From the NCBI RefSeq assembly GCF_004944975.1, contig NZ_SPQG01000007.1, forward strand, positions 25,360-89,359: a stretch of DNA of 64,000 bases, given 5' to 3'. Each line of letters opens with the position of its first letter. Position 1 is the stretch's first letter. Shown piece after piece: positions 1 through 9,367 of this stretch. Below the pieces are notes generated by a model. The model was not told where the DNA came from. It saw only the letters and a program-made list of their open reading frames with translations, and searched no databases. The position numbers and the translations under genes were made by a program. Source of the DNA: Halorhabdus amylolytica. Lineage in GTDB: Archaea; Halobacteriota; Halobacteria; Halobacteriales; Haloarculaceae.

Positions 1-715
1 CGACGCTGCCTCGTGGAACTACGATCCAACAGCCGAGGAGTACTACTACGGCTTCGGCTGTACACTCGTCTCAACTGGCGCAAAATCCCGATAGCAGCAG
101 AATTCACACAAGCCAAGCAAGCAGATCAGGAGACGGCGATGCGCGTCACACGTGACGCGCTCGCCGTCGATACACCGATCTGGATGCTCGGAGACAGCGC
201 TTACGACATCCTCGATTGGCACGACTACCTGCTGGCCGCAGGGGTCGTGCCAATCGCTCCGTATAACCCGCGAAACACCGATGACCCGCTAGACATCGAG
301 TACAGAGTTGAAGACCGCATTGAGGAACACAGCAAGGATGTTCAGCTGAAACAATCTATCTTGGACGAGACGTACAACCACCGGACAGGAGTTGAACGAA
401 CTAACGACGCGGTCAAGGACTGCGGCCTCGTGCACGTCCGCGCCCGAGGCCGCGTCCACGTACGAACAGACGCTCTCGTGAAGGTGATTGTTGATACTGT
501 TGTCCGGAGTCGATTGATACCTGAACCCGGTCGTGTGAGTGCTTGGCGCGTCCGTTCTCGTTTCGCATCCCTCAGCATAGAATCGCAAGAGGGCACTACA
601 TCAACAACGTGCTTCACAAGAGCGACGAACAGAAGTGTTCCTTGCACTGTGTCTCCGACTCGTCATTGCCATCACCAACTTTGAGCGGGGAGACGACCCT
701 GGCCGCGAGAAGCTC
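1..715 (+). pseudogene. Broken DDE transposase of a haloarchaeal insertion sequence
   Basis: This is the C-terminal part of a cut-and-paste transposase; the 5' end lies outside the window. Visible family features are the WMLGDSAYDILDWHDYL block and the later ETYNHRTGVERTNDAVKDC segment, which look like the second Asp and the Glu region of an IS4/IS5-superfamily DDE enzyme. The gene is dead in two ways. Near base 80 the reading frame changes: bases 2-79 read DAASWNYDPTAEEYYYGFGC in frame 2, but the rest continues in frame 1, consistent with loss of one A in the run gcaaaatccc. It is then split at base 470 by a 154-bp MITE. Removing the MITE and one target copy restores HVRTEVFLALCLRLVIAITN. 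The exact IS family is not determined. Confidence 0.8.
471..624. mobile_element. 154-bp MITE with 9-bp target-site duplication
   Basis: The element lies inside the transposase gene. It is flanked by the direct repeat acgaacaga at 462-470 and 625-633. Its ends are inverted repeats: the left end begins cgctctcgtgaag and the reverse complement of the right end begins cgctcttgtgaag. Over 25 bases, 20 match, including ttgttgat at the inner edge. It has no coding capacity of its own. Deleting the element plus one 9-bp copy rejoins the transposase reading frame exactly, which confirms the insertion boundaries. The parental transposon was not identified. Confidence 0.85.
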
Positions 716-988
716 AAGCGGATCGACAGCGAGTACAAGTCGATCCTCCAGTCGGACGCCTGCAAGGCCGAGACGAACTTCATCTTCGACCTCGAGGGGG
801 CGTCGGCCGAAACCGCGGCGGCGTTCGCACAGCGACTCCGAGAGCACAAGACCATCTCGCTCCGCCGAGAGACGCCCAACGGTTTTCCACGTCGCACCGA
901 CCCGTTCGACTACTCGACGCTCTCGACGGACGTGGAGTACGAGCTGAAGACCGACGACATGGTGTTCGTCGACTTCATCGGCGAGTGA
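716..988 (+). CDS. Unrecognised 90-residue 3' gene remnant fused to the transposase tail
   Basis: The frame of the transposase tail runs on without a stop for about 90 more residues, from KRIDSEYKSILQSDACKAET to the end KTDDMVFVDFIGE. This part is acidic and soluble, has typical haloarchaeal codon use, and does not resemble a transposase. It is probably the 3' end of a resident gene cut by the insertion sequence, although a natural C-terminal extension of the transposase is not excluded. No domain was recognised and it lacks a start of its own. Confidence 0.4.
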   Translation, partial: KRIDSEYKSILQSDACKAETNFIFDLEGASAETAAAFAQRLREHKTISLRRETPNGFPRRTDPFDYSTLSTDVEYELKTDDMVFVDFIGE

Positions 989-1082
989 CGCAATGCCACG
1001 AGAGCGCTTGGCACGGTAACAGTACGGTACAGCCGGCGTCGACGCGTCACGAACCGCACGCCACGACCAGCGGTACTGATAA

Positions 1083-2282
1083 ATGTCTGTTAGCAGTAAT
1101 CGTTCAACCATGGGGTCGCGAGTTTCACGTCGGGCAGTCATCGGGTCGGTAGCGGCAGTGATCAGCACCGGGATCACCGGCGGGTGTCTGTCAACGCAGG
1201 AAGACGGCAGCGCCGACCGACCGCCGACACCAGAACTCGAGGGACTACATCCGGCATACGGCGTGACACCGGAGCGAACACACTGCAACCCCGACGCCAG
1301 TCTGCCCGGAGAAGCACCCACCGTCGACTGGACGTTCGACGGCGGTGGCCCGTTCAGTTCGACGCCGGCCGTCGTCTCGCAGACGGCGTACGTGGGTTGC
1401 GACGACGGCAGCGTCTACGCCGTCGCCCTTGCGGACGGAACGAAGGTCTGGCAGTACGAGACACAGAGACGAGTCGTCTCTTCCCCCGTGATCTTCGAAG
1501 ACACGATCTACGTCGGCAGTACGTCCGGAACGGTCCACGCGATCGCAGCCGACGACGGAACGGAGCGGTGGACCTACGAGACAGGGGGGACGGTCGTCTC
1601 TTCGCCGATGGTCGGATACGGATCGGTGTACGTCGGCTCCTACGACGCCAGCGTGTACAGTCTCGCGCTGGACGACGGGAGCCAGCAGTGGACCGTCGAC
1701 GCTACAGAAGGGATCGCCTCCTCCCCTGCCGTCGCGAACGGACGGGTGTACATCGCGAGCGGCGACGGCGTAGTGCGAGCGATCGAAGCGGCGAGCGGCG
1801 ACGTCCAGTGGACCTACGACACGAACGCGACCGTCCTGGGGACGCCGGCCGTCGCCGACGGTGCGGTGTACGTCGGCAGCTCCGGCAGCGGTTCGGAGCT
1901 CCTCCGGATCGACGCACAGTCGGGGTCAAAAGACTGGGCAGTCACGACCGGCGACAGTGTCATCGCCTCACCCGCAGTCACAGACGGACGGGTGTTCGTC
2001 GGCTCGTCCGACGGGAACTGCTACGCCGTTGCCGCAGGAAGCGGTGAGGTCGAGTGGCAGACCGAAATCGGGTCCGAGGTAAACTGGTCACCGCTCCATA
2101 CCGGGGACGGCCTTTGTGTCGCAGACGACCAGGGAACACTGTACGAACTCGCACCGGCGGACGGATCGATCCGCTGGTCGGACGCGTCGCTCGGGATCAC
2201 GTCCGCACAGGTGGCGGGTGACGGGACGATCTACGTCGGTGGCAAGAACGATCGGCTGTACGCGCTCACTGCTCGTTCGTGA
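1083..2282 (+). CDS. PQQ-like beta-propeller lipoprotein (Tat exported)
   Basis: The 399-residue protein has an N-terminal twin-arginine signal (SRRAVIGS near residue 15) followed by a lipobox-like GGCL near residue 34, so it is predicted to be exported folded and lipid-anchored. The rest consists of about seven blades of about 40 residues with the pattern VYVGSxDGxVYALxxxDGxxxWxY, typical of the PQQ/BamB-type beta-propeller superfamily. Family members include quinoprotein dehydrogenases, but most haloarchaeal copies have no known enzyme activity and may be scaffolds; no catalytic residues could be assigned. The start at 1083 gives a short extension, and the ATG at 1110 is an equally good start just before the signal. 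No operon partner is visible. Confidence 0.85.
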   Translation: MSVSSNRSTMGSRVSRRAVIGSVAAVISTGITGGCLSTQEDGSADRPPTPELEGLHPAYGVTPERTHCNPDASLPGEAPTVDWTFDGGGPFSSTPAVVSQTAYVGCDDGSVYAVALADGTKVWQYETQRRVVSSPVIFEDTIYVGSTSGTVHAIAADDGTERWTYETGGTVVSSPMVGYGSVYVGSYDASVYSLALDDGSQQWTVDATEGIASSPAVANGRVYIASGDGVVRAIEAASGDVQWTYDTNATVLGTPAVADGAVYVGSSGSGSELLRIDAQSGSKDWAVTTGDSVIASPAVTDGRVFVGSSDGNCYAVAAGSGEVEWQTEIGSEVNWSPLHTGDGLCVADDQGTLYELAPADGSIRWSDASLGITSAQVAGDGTIYVGGKNDRLYALTARS

Positions 2283-2365
2283 ACCGCCTCGAGGCACTCG
2301 GCCTGCTCCGCCTGTAGACGCCCTACTGCCGTCAGAGGGCAGAGACGAACGCGGCAACCGGACCG

Positions 2366-5300
2366 TCAGTTCGCCCGGAGAACCGTCGGGCCGGCCATCC
2401 GGACGTCCGCGTCGATGGCACTGCCCTGGTACCGTTCGATCCGGTCCGCGAAGGCACTCATCCCGTCGTTGGTCGCCGTCAAGACGAGATCTTCCGCGGG
2501 GGAACTGCTGACGCCGAGCTGGCCCTCGATCTTCCCCTTGGCGTACTCGTAGATCGCGTATCGGATCGCTCGCCGGACGCCTTCACCGCGCGCGCTGGCT
2601 CGCAGCGTCCCCGCCTCGGCCGCCAGGGCGATCTCGGCACCCTCGCTGTAGATCGTCTGTGCGTCGTCGACAGTCTGTGCAGTCTCATCGAGCAACGCCG
2701 AGCCGACACCCGAGTATTCGACCTCAGTATTCGGATCAGCGTCGCGTTCGGCGGGGGTTCCCTCGAGCCCGTCGACATCGTGTTCCAGTTTCATCGCCTT
2801 GAACGGCCGTTCCTCGGCGATCGCGTCGAGCGTATCCTGGTTGACAGAGATCGTCACAGTGACCGTCCGCGCTTCGTTCGCACCGACAGAACTCGGATAG
2901 TCCATCATGACGTAGGTGCTGCGCATGCTATCGAATAAGAGATCGGATTCGAACTCGGAGAGATCGAAGTTCTCCATCGCCGCGTCGTTGGCCGACGCGT
3001 ACACCACGACGTCGACTTTCTGGACGAGCATGTCGTCGCTCGTCGAGTACGACTCTTTGGCATCGTAGACCAGGTCGTCGCCACGACCCTGGTTGTTGTT
3101 GTACGGCAACCGATCTATCCCACAGCACTGGTCGAGTTCGTTGACGGTCGATGGTTTCGACCCGTCGGGATCACTCAACACCGGCATGTAGTAGCCGGCG
3201 GTGACGATTTCTGCCTCCATCGGGTCGGAGCCGTTCTCTCGCTCTTCAGTGTCGTTGAGTCCGTGGTCGTCGGAGTTTTTATCTGTTGGGTCGCTGTGAA
3301 CTGTGTAATAGTTCAGCTCGTAGGTGTGGCCGTAGAGGCTAACGTCACGCTGGACGTAGCTGCCGAGTTCCTCGTCGTCGTCGAGCCCGTCGTCGTCGGT
3401 GTCGGTCGCCTCCGGGTTCGTCGTGACGTACGCGAGTTGCGTGTCGTCGCTGGGGTCGATCCGTCCCTCGTCGAGCTGAGGAGCGACCAGCGGCGAGACG
3501 GGGATCCCGTTCTCCTCCAGACTGTCGGAGAACTCGTCGTCGTCGCTGTTGGTCTCCGAGACGTCGTCGGCGACGCGGGAGAACACCTCGGGGAGTTCGT
3601 CGGCACTCCCGACCGACGAGTACTCACCGCCGGTCGTTTCGGCGATGGTCTCCAGTTTGTCGCCGTCGGCGGATCCGAAGCCGATCGTGTAGATCGTCGT
3701 CCCCCGGTCGGCAGCCGTTTCGGCTTCGTCGATACCGCCTCGCCCCTGGCCGTCGGTCAGCAAGATAGCGACCTGTGATCGCGAGTCGTCGCTAGCGGAC
3801 GCGAAGTGATCGTTCGCCGCCTGGACGCCCGCCCCGATGTTCGTGCCGCCGTTGGCGTCGAGACTTTCGACGGTGACGTTCACGTCCCCGAAGTCGGTCG
3901 TCAGCTCCTGTGCGACCTCTGCATCGCCGTCGAAGTCGACGACACCGGCCCGATCACCGTCGATCAGCGCACTGACGAACTCCTTGGCCGCCTGTTTCCG
4001 GAACTCCTCGGGGTCGTTCCAGGACATCGAGCCAGACGAGTCGATGACCAGCATGACGTCGACACTCGCGGTGCTACTGCTACCGTCGTCGTCCGACGTG
4101 TCGCTCGGCGTCCGAGCATCCAACATGGTCTGCCAGTTCGACACGCGGAAGACCGTAAACCGCGAGAAGTGTTCGGTTTCGCCTTCTATCGTGTTGTTGG
4201 CCCGGTCGACGGTCGTCGGCAGCGCCTCGAAGCCCTGGATCGACTCGTTGTACCTGACGACGACGAGGTCGGACTCGTTGGTTCCGAGGTCCGACTCGTT
4301 GTACGAGAACTGCACCGTCGCGTTGTCGAAGTCTCGTTCCGTCTCGAGATCGACGATCGGCGCCGCAGTCAGGTTGTCGACCAGTGGCTGGTTGAACCGG
4401 TCTTCGGTCTCGTTCTCGATGCTGAGTGTGCTGGCGAGGTCGCCCTCACCGGTCAGGCTGACAGCGACGTCGAGCGACTCGCTTTGTTTCTCCGTGGTGA
4501 AGGTTTCGTTGCCGTCGAGCGTCCCGTCACCGTCCGTATCGGGATCGAGCGGATCGGTCCCGAGCGCGACTTCCTCGCCGTCGAGCAGACCGTCGTCGTC
4601 AGTATCCTCGTCCGTCGGCTCAGTCCCGAGCGCGAGCTCGCGGCTGTCGTTGAGCCGGTCGTCGTCCGTGTCCGCACGACGGGGAGCAGTGCCTGCGGAC
4701 TGCTCTTCGCGGTTCGTGAGCCCGTCCTGATCCGGATCTTCGGCGGCGTCCGGCGTGCCGTCGCCGTCAGTGTCCTCCACGAAGGGCATCGTCTGGCTGT
4801 CGTCGAGTTCGAACCCGTCGGTGAGTCCGTCACCGTCGGTGTCCTTCGACAGCGGATCGCCACCGAACGCGTACTCGTCGACGTTGTCGAGCCCGTCTGC
4901 ATCGAAGTCCTGATCGCCGTCGATGACGCCGTCGTCAGCCTGGTCACCCGAGACCACGGTCGAATCGCTGTCCGGATCCAGCGGGTCCGTCCCCGTCACG
5001 TTCCTCTCGTAGGTATCGGGCAGGCCGTCGCCGTCCAGTCGAAGCACGACCGTACTCGCTCGGGACTCCTGGTTACGCCCGGGTGGCCCACCACCGTTGC
5101 CGTTACCTCCCCGTCTCCCCGTTCGTTTCCTCTTCTTCTTGCCCCTCTGTTTGCGGTTGCCACGGCGTTTCGCCGTTTGAGTGCCGTGGCTCTCGACGAC
5201 GTTCACTTCGATCGTGTTGACGCGCTCGGTGAGATTGATCGTCGTCCCAAAGGAGGCGTTGGTGTATCCGCCACGAAGCGAGAGCGGGACGGTCCGGTCG

Positions 5301-6124
5301 TCGTTGATCGTCGCCGTGACGTTCACCGCGTCGAGCCCTGTCGGATCCGTCACGCGACCCACCAACGTGTACGGCGTCCGTTCGGAACCGTTCCGGATCG
5401 GATCCGCCCGCCGCGTCAGCGTCACGTCGGGACTGGTCTCTCGATCGATCAATCGCAGGGCTGTCCGGGCCTGGTTGAGTGCCACACCGTACTGGCGGAC
5501 GGCCCGGGCCATCGTTCGGATGTATTGTGCGCCCTCCTGATTTTGCGCCCGCTCGCGAATCCGTTCGGTGCGATCGAGTTGTCGACGAGCGTTGTCGATG
5601 TGGGCCTCTGCGCTGTTCGTGATTCCCGGACCGAGCCGGTCCTCCGTCGCCACAAACGCGTTCTCGGCGTCGCGGATCACCTGTCGGGCCGACCGGTTGT
5701 CCGCCCGCGCCACCAGAGTGACGATCCGCTGGAGGCGCTCGTCCTGCCCGGTCCCATCGAACGCCGCGAGTGCCCGCAATCCAACGGCGTCCTCGACGAA
5801 GAGGTGCTGGTCGGTCACTCGTGTTGGCCCCTGGTAGTACACGAACGAGTGGTTCAGGCGCGAGCGGGCGCGATCGCGGGCTGCTGCCAACCGATTACTC
5901 TCCGCCGAGAGATGCTCGATCGTCGTGATCGCTTGCCCCTTCAACACGACCGGCGGGCCCTCGATCGCCTGGTCGGATCGGTTTCCGCTGTCGATCAGTG
6001 CCGTGTTCCCCGCGTTCCCCGCGGCCGCGCTGGCGGGGATCGTCCCCGCCGGGACACTCGCCACGATGATCAACACTGTAGCCGCGAGCGCGAACAGCTG
6101 CCTCGTTCCCCCACTACCAGACAT
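2366..6124 (-). CDS. Large secreted vWA / thrombospondin type 3 repeat protein
   Basis: This 1,252-residue surface protein starts with a Sec-type signal ([20 protein letters not shown]). Residues 40-320 are a helical and then beta-rich region. At about 315-345 there is a strongly basic, Gly-rich segment ([20 protein letters not shown]) that is exceptional in an acidic proteome. Residues about 378-535 hold repeated DxDxDGxxD calcium-binding motifs of thrombospondin type 3. A von Willebrand A domain follows at about 690-865, with the MIDAS signature DSSGSMS and GGTNIGAG. One more [12 protein letters not shown] repeat is near 910, before a C-terminal region of unknown fold. No C-terminal membrane anchor is evident. 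A role in adhesion or cell-surface architecture is inferred from the domains. It is a single gene, transcribed towards the propeller gene. Confidence 0.85.
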   Translation of the reverse strand: MSGSGGTRQLFALAATVLIIVASVPAGTIPASAAAGNAGNTALIDSGNRSDQAIEGPPVVLKGQAITTIEHLSAESNRLAAARDRARSRLNHSFVYYQGPTRVTDQHLFVEDAVGLRALAAFDGTGQDERLQRIVTLVARADNRSARQVIRDAENAFVATEDRLGPGITNSAEAHIDNARRQLDRTERIRERAQNQEGAQYIRTMARAVRQYGVALNQARTALRLIDRETSPDVTLTRRADPIRNGSERTPYTLVGRVTDPTGLDAVNVTATINDDRTVPLSLRGGYTNASFGTTINLTERVNTIEVNVVESHGTQTAKRRGNRKQRGKKKRKRTGRRGGNGNGGGPPGRNQESRASTVVLRLDGDGLPDTYERNVTGTDPLDPDSDSTVVSGDQADDGVIDGDQDFDADGLDNVDEYAFGGDPLSKDTDGDGLTDGFELDDSQTMPFVEDTDGDGTPDAAEDPDQDGLTNREEQSAGTAPRRADTDDDRLNDSRELALGTEPTDEDTDDDGLLDGEEVALGTDPLDPDTDGDGTLDGNETFTTEKQSESLDVAVSLTGEGDLASTLSIENETEDRFNQPLVDNLTAAPIVDLETERDFDNATVQFSYNESDLGTNESDLVVVRYNESIQGFEALPTTVDRANNTIEGETEHFSRFTVFRVSNWQTMLDARTPSDTSDDDGSSSTASVDVMLVIDSSGSMSWNDPEEFRKQAAKEFVSALIDGDRAGVVDFDGDAEVAQELTTDFGDVNVTVESLDANGGTNIGAGVQAANDHFASASDDSRSQVAILLTDGQGRGGIDEAETAADRGTTIYTIGFGSADGDKLETIAETTGGEYSSVGSADELPEVFSRVADDVSETNSDDDEFSDSLEENGIPVSPLVAPQLDEGRIDPSDDTQLAYVTTNPEATDTDDDGLDDDEELGSYVQRDVSLYGHTYELNYYTVHSDPTDKNSDDHGLNDTEERENGSDPMEAEIVTAGYYMPVLSDPDGSKPSTVNELDQCCGIDRLPYNNNQGRGDDLVYDAKESYSTSDDMLVQKVDVVVYASANDAAMENFDLSEFESDLLFDSMRSTYVMMDYPSSVGANEARTVTVTISVNQDTLDAIAEERPFKAMKLEHDVDGLEGTPAERDADPNTEVEYSGVGSALLDETAQTVDDAQTIYSEGAEIALAAEAGTLRASARGEGVRRAIRYAIYEYAKGKIEGQLGVSSSPAEDLVLTATNDGMSAFADRIERYQGSAIDADVRMAGPTVLRAN

Positions 6125-6254
6125 TATTGCCGCAAATACGAACCAGCCGTAAATATTTTTCTCACTGTATTTCTATACTATATATTCAGTTCATACTCTT
6201 CGAGTTCGAGACAGTTCAACAGAACTGTTCGGGAGTTCAGTGTCGCTTGTAAGC

Positions 6255-6690
6255 TACCCATGACTGAAGTCAAGGGCTTTCCCCGTGGAGGTTTCCGCCC
6301 TCGCTCCATCAGCCGTCATGGGCGGGTTGCACGATGCCGTGATTCTTCCCGACCAAACTGTTCTGTTTGGTCTGGCGTACTCTCGCCGGGCTTTATCCGG
6401 CGAGGGCAGCTGGCGCCAACACACCGCTTTAATTCAGCGTGGACTCGGACGCTTCGCACCACCAGAACGGCGGTCGGAGCGGCGTCGTCAGCGTCCCGCT
6501 GTTTGGGGCCGGCCTACGGCAGCCCCTCCGAGGCGTCCATTTTGGCCGCCCCGGAATGTAGGGTAACATACGGCACAGAGCGGGGTAAATGTCCCGATAC
6601 CGAAACCGTCGCCGGCCAGAGCGCGGTGGCCGCCAGCGCATCCGACGCGCTTCCTCACGACTGAAGTCGTGGCCTTCCGCGCTACACAAC
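6255..6690. mobile_element. Probable decayed IS200/IS605 (TnpB-type) remnant
   Basis: This stretch lacks a convincing gene. It contains two similar motifs in the same orientation, actgaagtcaagggctttcc near 6263 and actgaagtcgtggccttccg near 6661. Each has the short palindrome GACTGAAGTC, a form common at the ends of haloarchaeal TnpB/IS1341-type elements. A frame ending at 6664 (CPDTETVAGQSAVAASASDA) resembles a TnpB tail, but no RuvC motif remains. I infer a deleted element with only its ends left. A transcribed guide-type RNA could in principle survive here, but the sequence does not show that. Confidence 0.4.
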
Positions 6691-6723
6691 TATGACGATC
6701 GATCTCCCCGGCGTTTTCGTCGA

Positions 6724-7530
6724 TCACTCGACGACGTGACGCGTGTCGTAGGAACCGAGCCGACGCACCCAGCCCTCGCTGGCCAGTTCTTCGACATCCT
6801 CCAGGGCTTCCTGTAGCCGTTGCTCGTACAGCCCCGCTTCGACGTCGATGTGGAACAGGTAGTCCCCGAGGCGTTCGCCGCTGGGCCGCGATTCCAGCCG
6901 CGTCAGGTTCACGTCCCGCTCGGCAAAGGGTTCCAGCAGTTCCAGCAGGAGGCCGGGGTAGTCGACGTTGGGGTAGACGATCAGCGAGGTTTTCCCGCCC
7001 TCGATCGAGCGTTCCTCGGGACCGGCGATGACGAAGAATCGCGTGGCGTTCGAGGATCGGTCCTGGATGTCCTCGGCGAGCACGTTCAGACCGTCGCCCG
7101 CGTTGTCGGGATGGCCGATCGCTGCAACCGTCGGGTCTTCGCGGGCGTGTTCGACGCCGCGGGCGGTGCTTGCGACCGCTTCCAGGTCGGCCTCGGGGTA
7201 GTGTTCCTCGAGATAGTCGCGACACTGGGCCAGTGCCTGGGCGTGGCTGGCGACGGTTTCGAAGGACTCTCCCTGGGCGACCAGGGCGTGGCGGATCGGC
7301 GTGATGACCTCCGCGACGATAGCCACGTCTGACTCGGTCAGACTATCCAGGGACTCGGTGACACTCCCCTCGATGCTGTTCTCGATGGGGATGACGCCGC
7401 GGTCGTACTCGCCGTCGGCGACGGCCTCGACGATGGCCGAGACCGATTCGGTGAATTCCACGGGCTCCGAGACCGCCGAGGCAGCCCGATGGGAGTAGGT
7501 TCCCTCGGGCCCCAGCGTGATCGTTCGCAT
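6724..7530 (-). CDS. pheA: Prephenate dehydratase
   Basis: The enzyme converts prephenate to phenylpyruvate in phenylalanine biosynthesis. The 268-residue protein starts with GPEGTYSHRAA, the usual start of the dehydratase domain. The catalytic SSNATRFFV motif (TRF) is near residue 165. A C-terminal ACT domain (about 185-265) contains LTRLESRPS, the ESRP motif linked to phenylalanine feedback. It is a monofunctional enzyme with no chorismate mutase domain, and its length is normal for archaea. The start MRTITLGPEG at 7530 leaves no extra N-terminus. It is transcribed alone, divergently from the pseudokinase gene. Confidence 0.95.
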   Translation of the reverse strand: MRTITLGPEGTYSHRAASAVSEPVEFTESVSAIVEAVADGEYDRGVIPIENSIEGSVTESLDSLTESDVAIVAEVITPIRHALVAQGESFETVASHAQALAQCRDYLEEHYPEADLEAVASTARGVEHAREDPTVAAIGHPDNAGDGLNVLAEDIQDRSSNATRFFVIAGPEERSIEGGKTSLIVYPNVDYPGLLLELLEPFAERDVNLTRLESRPSGERLGDYLFHIDVEAGLYEQRLQEALEDVEELASEGWVRRLGSYDTRHVVE

Positions 7531-7771
7531 GCGGGAGGGTTCGACGCTCCGGCCCTAAAGCGTCGCGGTCGGGTAGCGAATTGGACGCGCACGGCGAACG
7601 CCACGTGGTCGCTTCTGCCCGTGCGTCCGCGTGGCACTTCCGGCCGAACCGAAAACCGCCGATCCCACGGTGTCAGCTACCCGTTCACCCGCGTGACGGC
7701 GGGGTATCATCGCTGTCGTGTGACGGCCGTCTGACTGAGGTTCTTGAGTCCGCGGGTGAATTGATCGGACG

Positions 7772-9337
7772 ATGGGAGCCGACCAGGTGGACGCAAGCAA
7801 GGGCGCCCTTCGCCCGGGCGAACCCGATGCGGCGGACGTCCTCTCGCTGATCCTGCCGTCGGTGCTCGACGGGCTGGCCGCCGAGGGCCACCGGTCGCGC
7901 GTCAGCGCGGCCTGGACGGCCTGTCGGCTGGCCGACGAGCGCCCCGAACTGGGTGCCGAACTCGCCGATCGTCTCGTCCGTTCGGCGGATCGGACGCCCA
8001 GGGAGCCGCTGGTCAGGACCCTTTCCTCGCTACACGAACGACACCCCGAGTCAGTCGGCGACGCGTTGCGCGCCTTCGACGGGACGGTCGTGCGGGCGGT
8101 CCGGCGGGCCGACAGCTGGGACTTTGACGCCGAACTGCGGGCCGACGGGGGCGGTGCGGCCGTGGCCGATCACCAGCGGGTCGTCGACGCCGACGCCCCT
8201 GGTGTGACGGTCTATCAGCGCCAGATGCCCGACGAACCCACATCGCGGGACACTTCCTCTCCGGGATCCGAGACGTCGTCTTCCGTCGATGCCGGCGTCG
8301 AACCCTCGGGAGTCGACGCAGCCGGGTCCACCGACACTGACCGGGCCGAAACCACGACTGTCGAAGGGGCACGAAAGGGCGACCCCGCCAACACTGACCG
8401 GGCCGAAACCGCGCCCGTCGCGGGGACGGCGACGACTGAATCCGATGGGGCCGACGTGCCGGATACCGCCGTTGAGCGACGACGTCGGATCCAGGCCGCC
8501 GAGAACTCCGAGTCCTTCGCCGCGGTGCAGCTGGTCAGCGACTTCGACGAGGTGAGCGTCGTCGACCCCCCGCGTCGCGGCCGGTACGGCCACGTTCTTC
8601 CCTCGCGGGGCCGCATCGACCAGGCCGAGTACGGCGTCGACCTGCTGTTCTTCGACGAACCCGGGGCCGAGACCCGGTCGTTCGGGTCCACGATGGCCAA
8701 GCGCCTCCGACAGTGGTACTGTGCCGACGAGGCGTCCGGGATCGCCGCGGTGGCGGACTACGGCGATCACCCCCGCCCCTGGGTGGCGACGCCCCGGGCC
8801 GAGACGACGCTGGCCGACCGCGATCCGTCGGCTCTCGGCGTCGCGTTACGGGACGCCCGTGAACTCGCTGCAGGACTGGTGGCTGCTCACGAACGCGGGC
8901 TCGTTCACGGCGGTATCGATCCCCACGACGTTGTGTATCCCGCGACCGGATTCTCATCCGAGCCCGCCCCGAGCCTCTCGCATCTCGGGGTGATGACCGT
9001 CTTTCGTAAGTACTTCGGGCCTGCCGAGTACGTCGATCCTCGCTACGCCGCCCCGGAATACTTCGACGACAATTATGGCGACGTCGATCACGCGACCGAT
9101 GTCTATCACCTCGGCGCCGTCCTCTTCCGGCTGTTCACCGGCGAGCCACCGTACGACGGGGACTACGAGGTCGTCCGCGAATCGATTCTCGCGGATGGAA
9201 CGCCCTGCCCCAGCGACGTTCGCCCCGAGATACCCGAGGCCGTCGACGAGGTGATCGCCAAGGCCATGGCACCACGGAAGCTCACCCGCTACGAGGCCGC
9301 GACGCAGCTCTCACAGAGTCTCGATCGTCTCGGATGA
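7772..9337 (+). CDS. Predicted pseudokinase with helical-repeat N-terminus
   Basis: The 521-residue soluble protein has three parts. Residues 15-115 are helical, HEAT-like (VSAAWTACRLADERPELGAE). A low-complexity linker at about 145-240 carries the repeated phrase TDRAET. Residues 250-515 resemble a Ser/Thr protein kinase. The C-lobe keeps the APE region (RYAAPEYF) and DVYHLGAVLFRLFTGEPPY. The catalytic loop reads HGGIDPHDV where active kinases have HRDLKPEN, so the catalytic Asp, the Lys and the metal-binding Asn are all changed. The DFG position reads HLG. Catalytic activity is therefore unlikely, and a scaffold or allosteric role is inferred. A TIM-barrel isomerase gene begins 30 bases downstream and may be cotranscribed. 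Confidence 0.75.
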   Translation: MGADQVDASKGALRPGEPDAADVLSLILPSVLDGLAAEGHRSRVSAAWTACRLADERPELGAELADRLVRSADRTPREPLVRTLSSLHERHPESVGDALRAFDGTVVRAVRRADSWDFDAELRADGGGAAVADHQRVVDADAPGVTVYQRQMPDEPTSRDTSSPGSETSSSVDAGVEPSGVDAAGSTDTDRAETTTVEGARKGDPANTDRAETAPVAGTATTESDGADVPDTAVERRRRIQAAENSESFAAVQLVSDFDEVSVVDPPRRGRYGHVLPSRGRIDQAEYGVDLLFFDEPGAETRSFGSTMAKRLRQWYCADEASGIAAVADYGDHPRPWVATPRAETTLADRDPSALGVALRDARELAAGLVAAHERGLVHGGIDPHDVVYPATGFSSEPAPSLSHLGVMTVFRKYFGPAEYVDPRYAAPEYFDDNYGDVDHATDVYHLGAVLFRLFTGEPPYDGDYEVVRESILADGTPCPSDVRPEIPEAVDEVIAKAMAPRKLTRYEAATQLSQSLDRLG

Positions 9338-9367
9338 AGCGATGATCCCCGTCCTACCGGAGGATTC

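Noticed and set aside
3806-6664. A 952-codon plus-strand open frame opposite the vWA gene
   Set aside because: It is antisense to a gene with a signal peptide, vWA motif and calcium repeats; its residues are Arg-rich, typical of the reverse strand of high-GC haloarchaeal genes.
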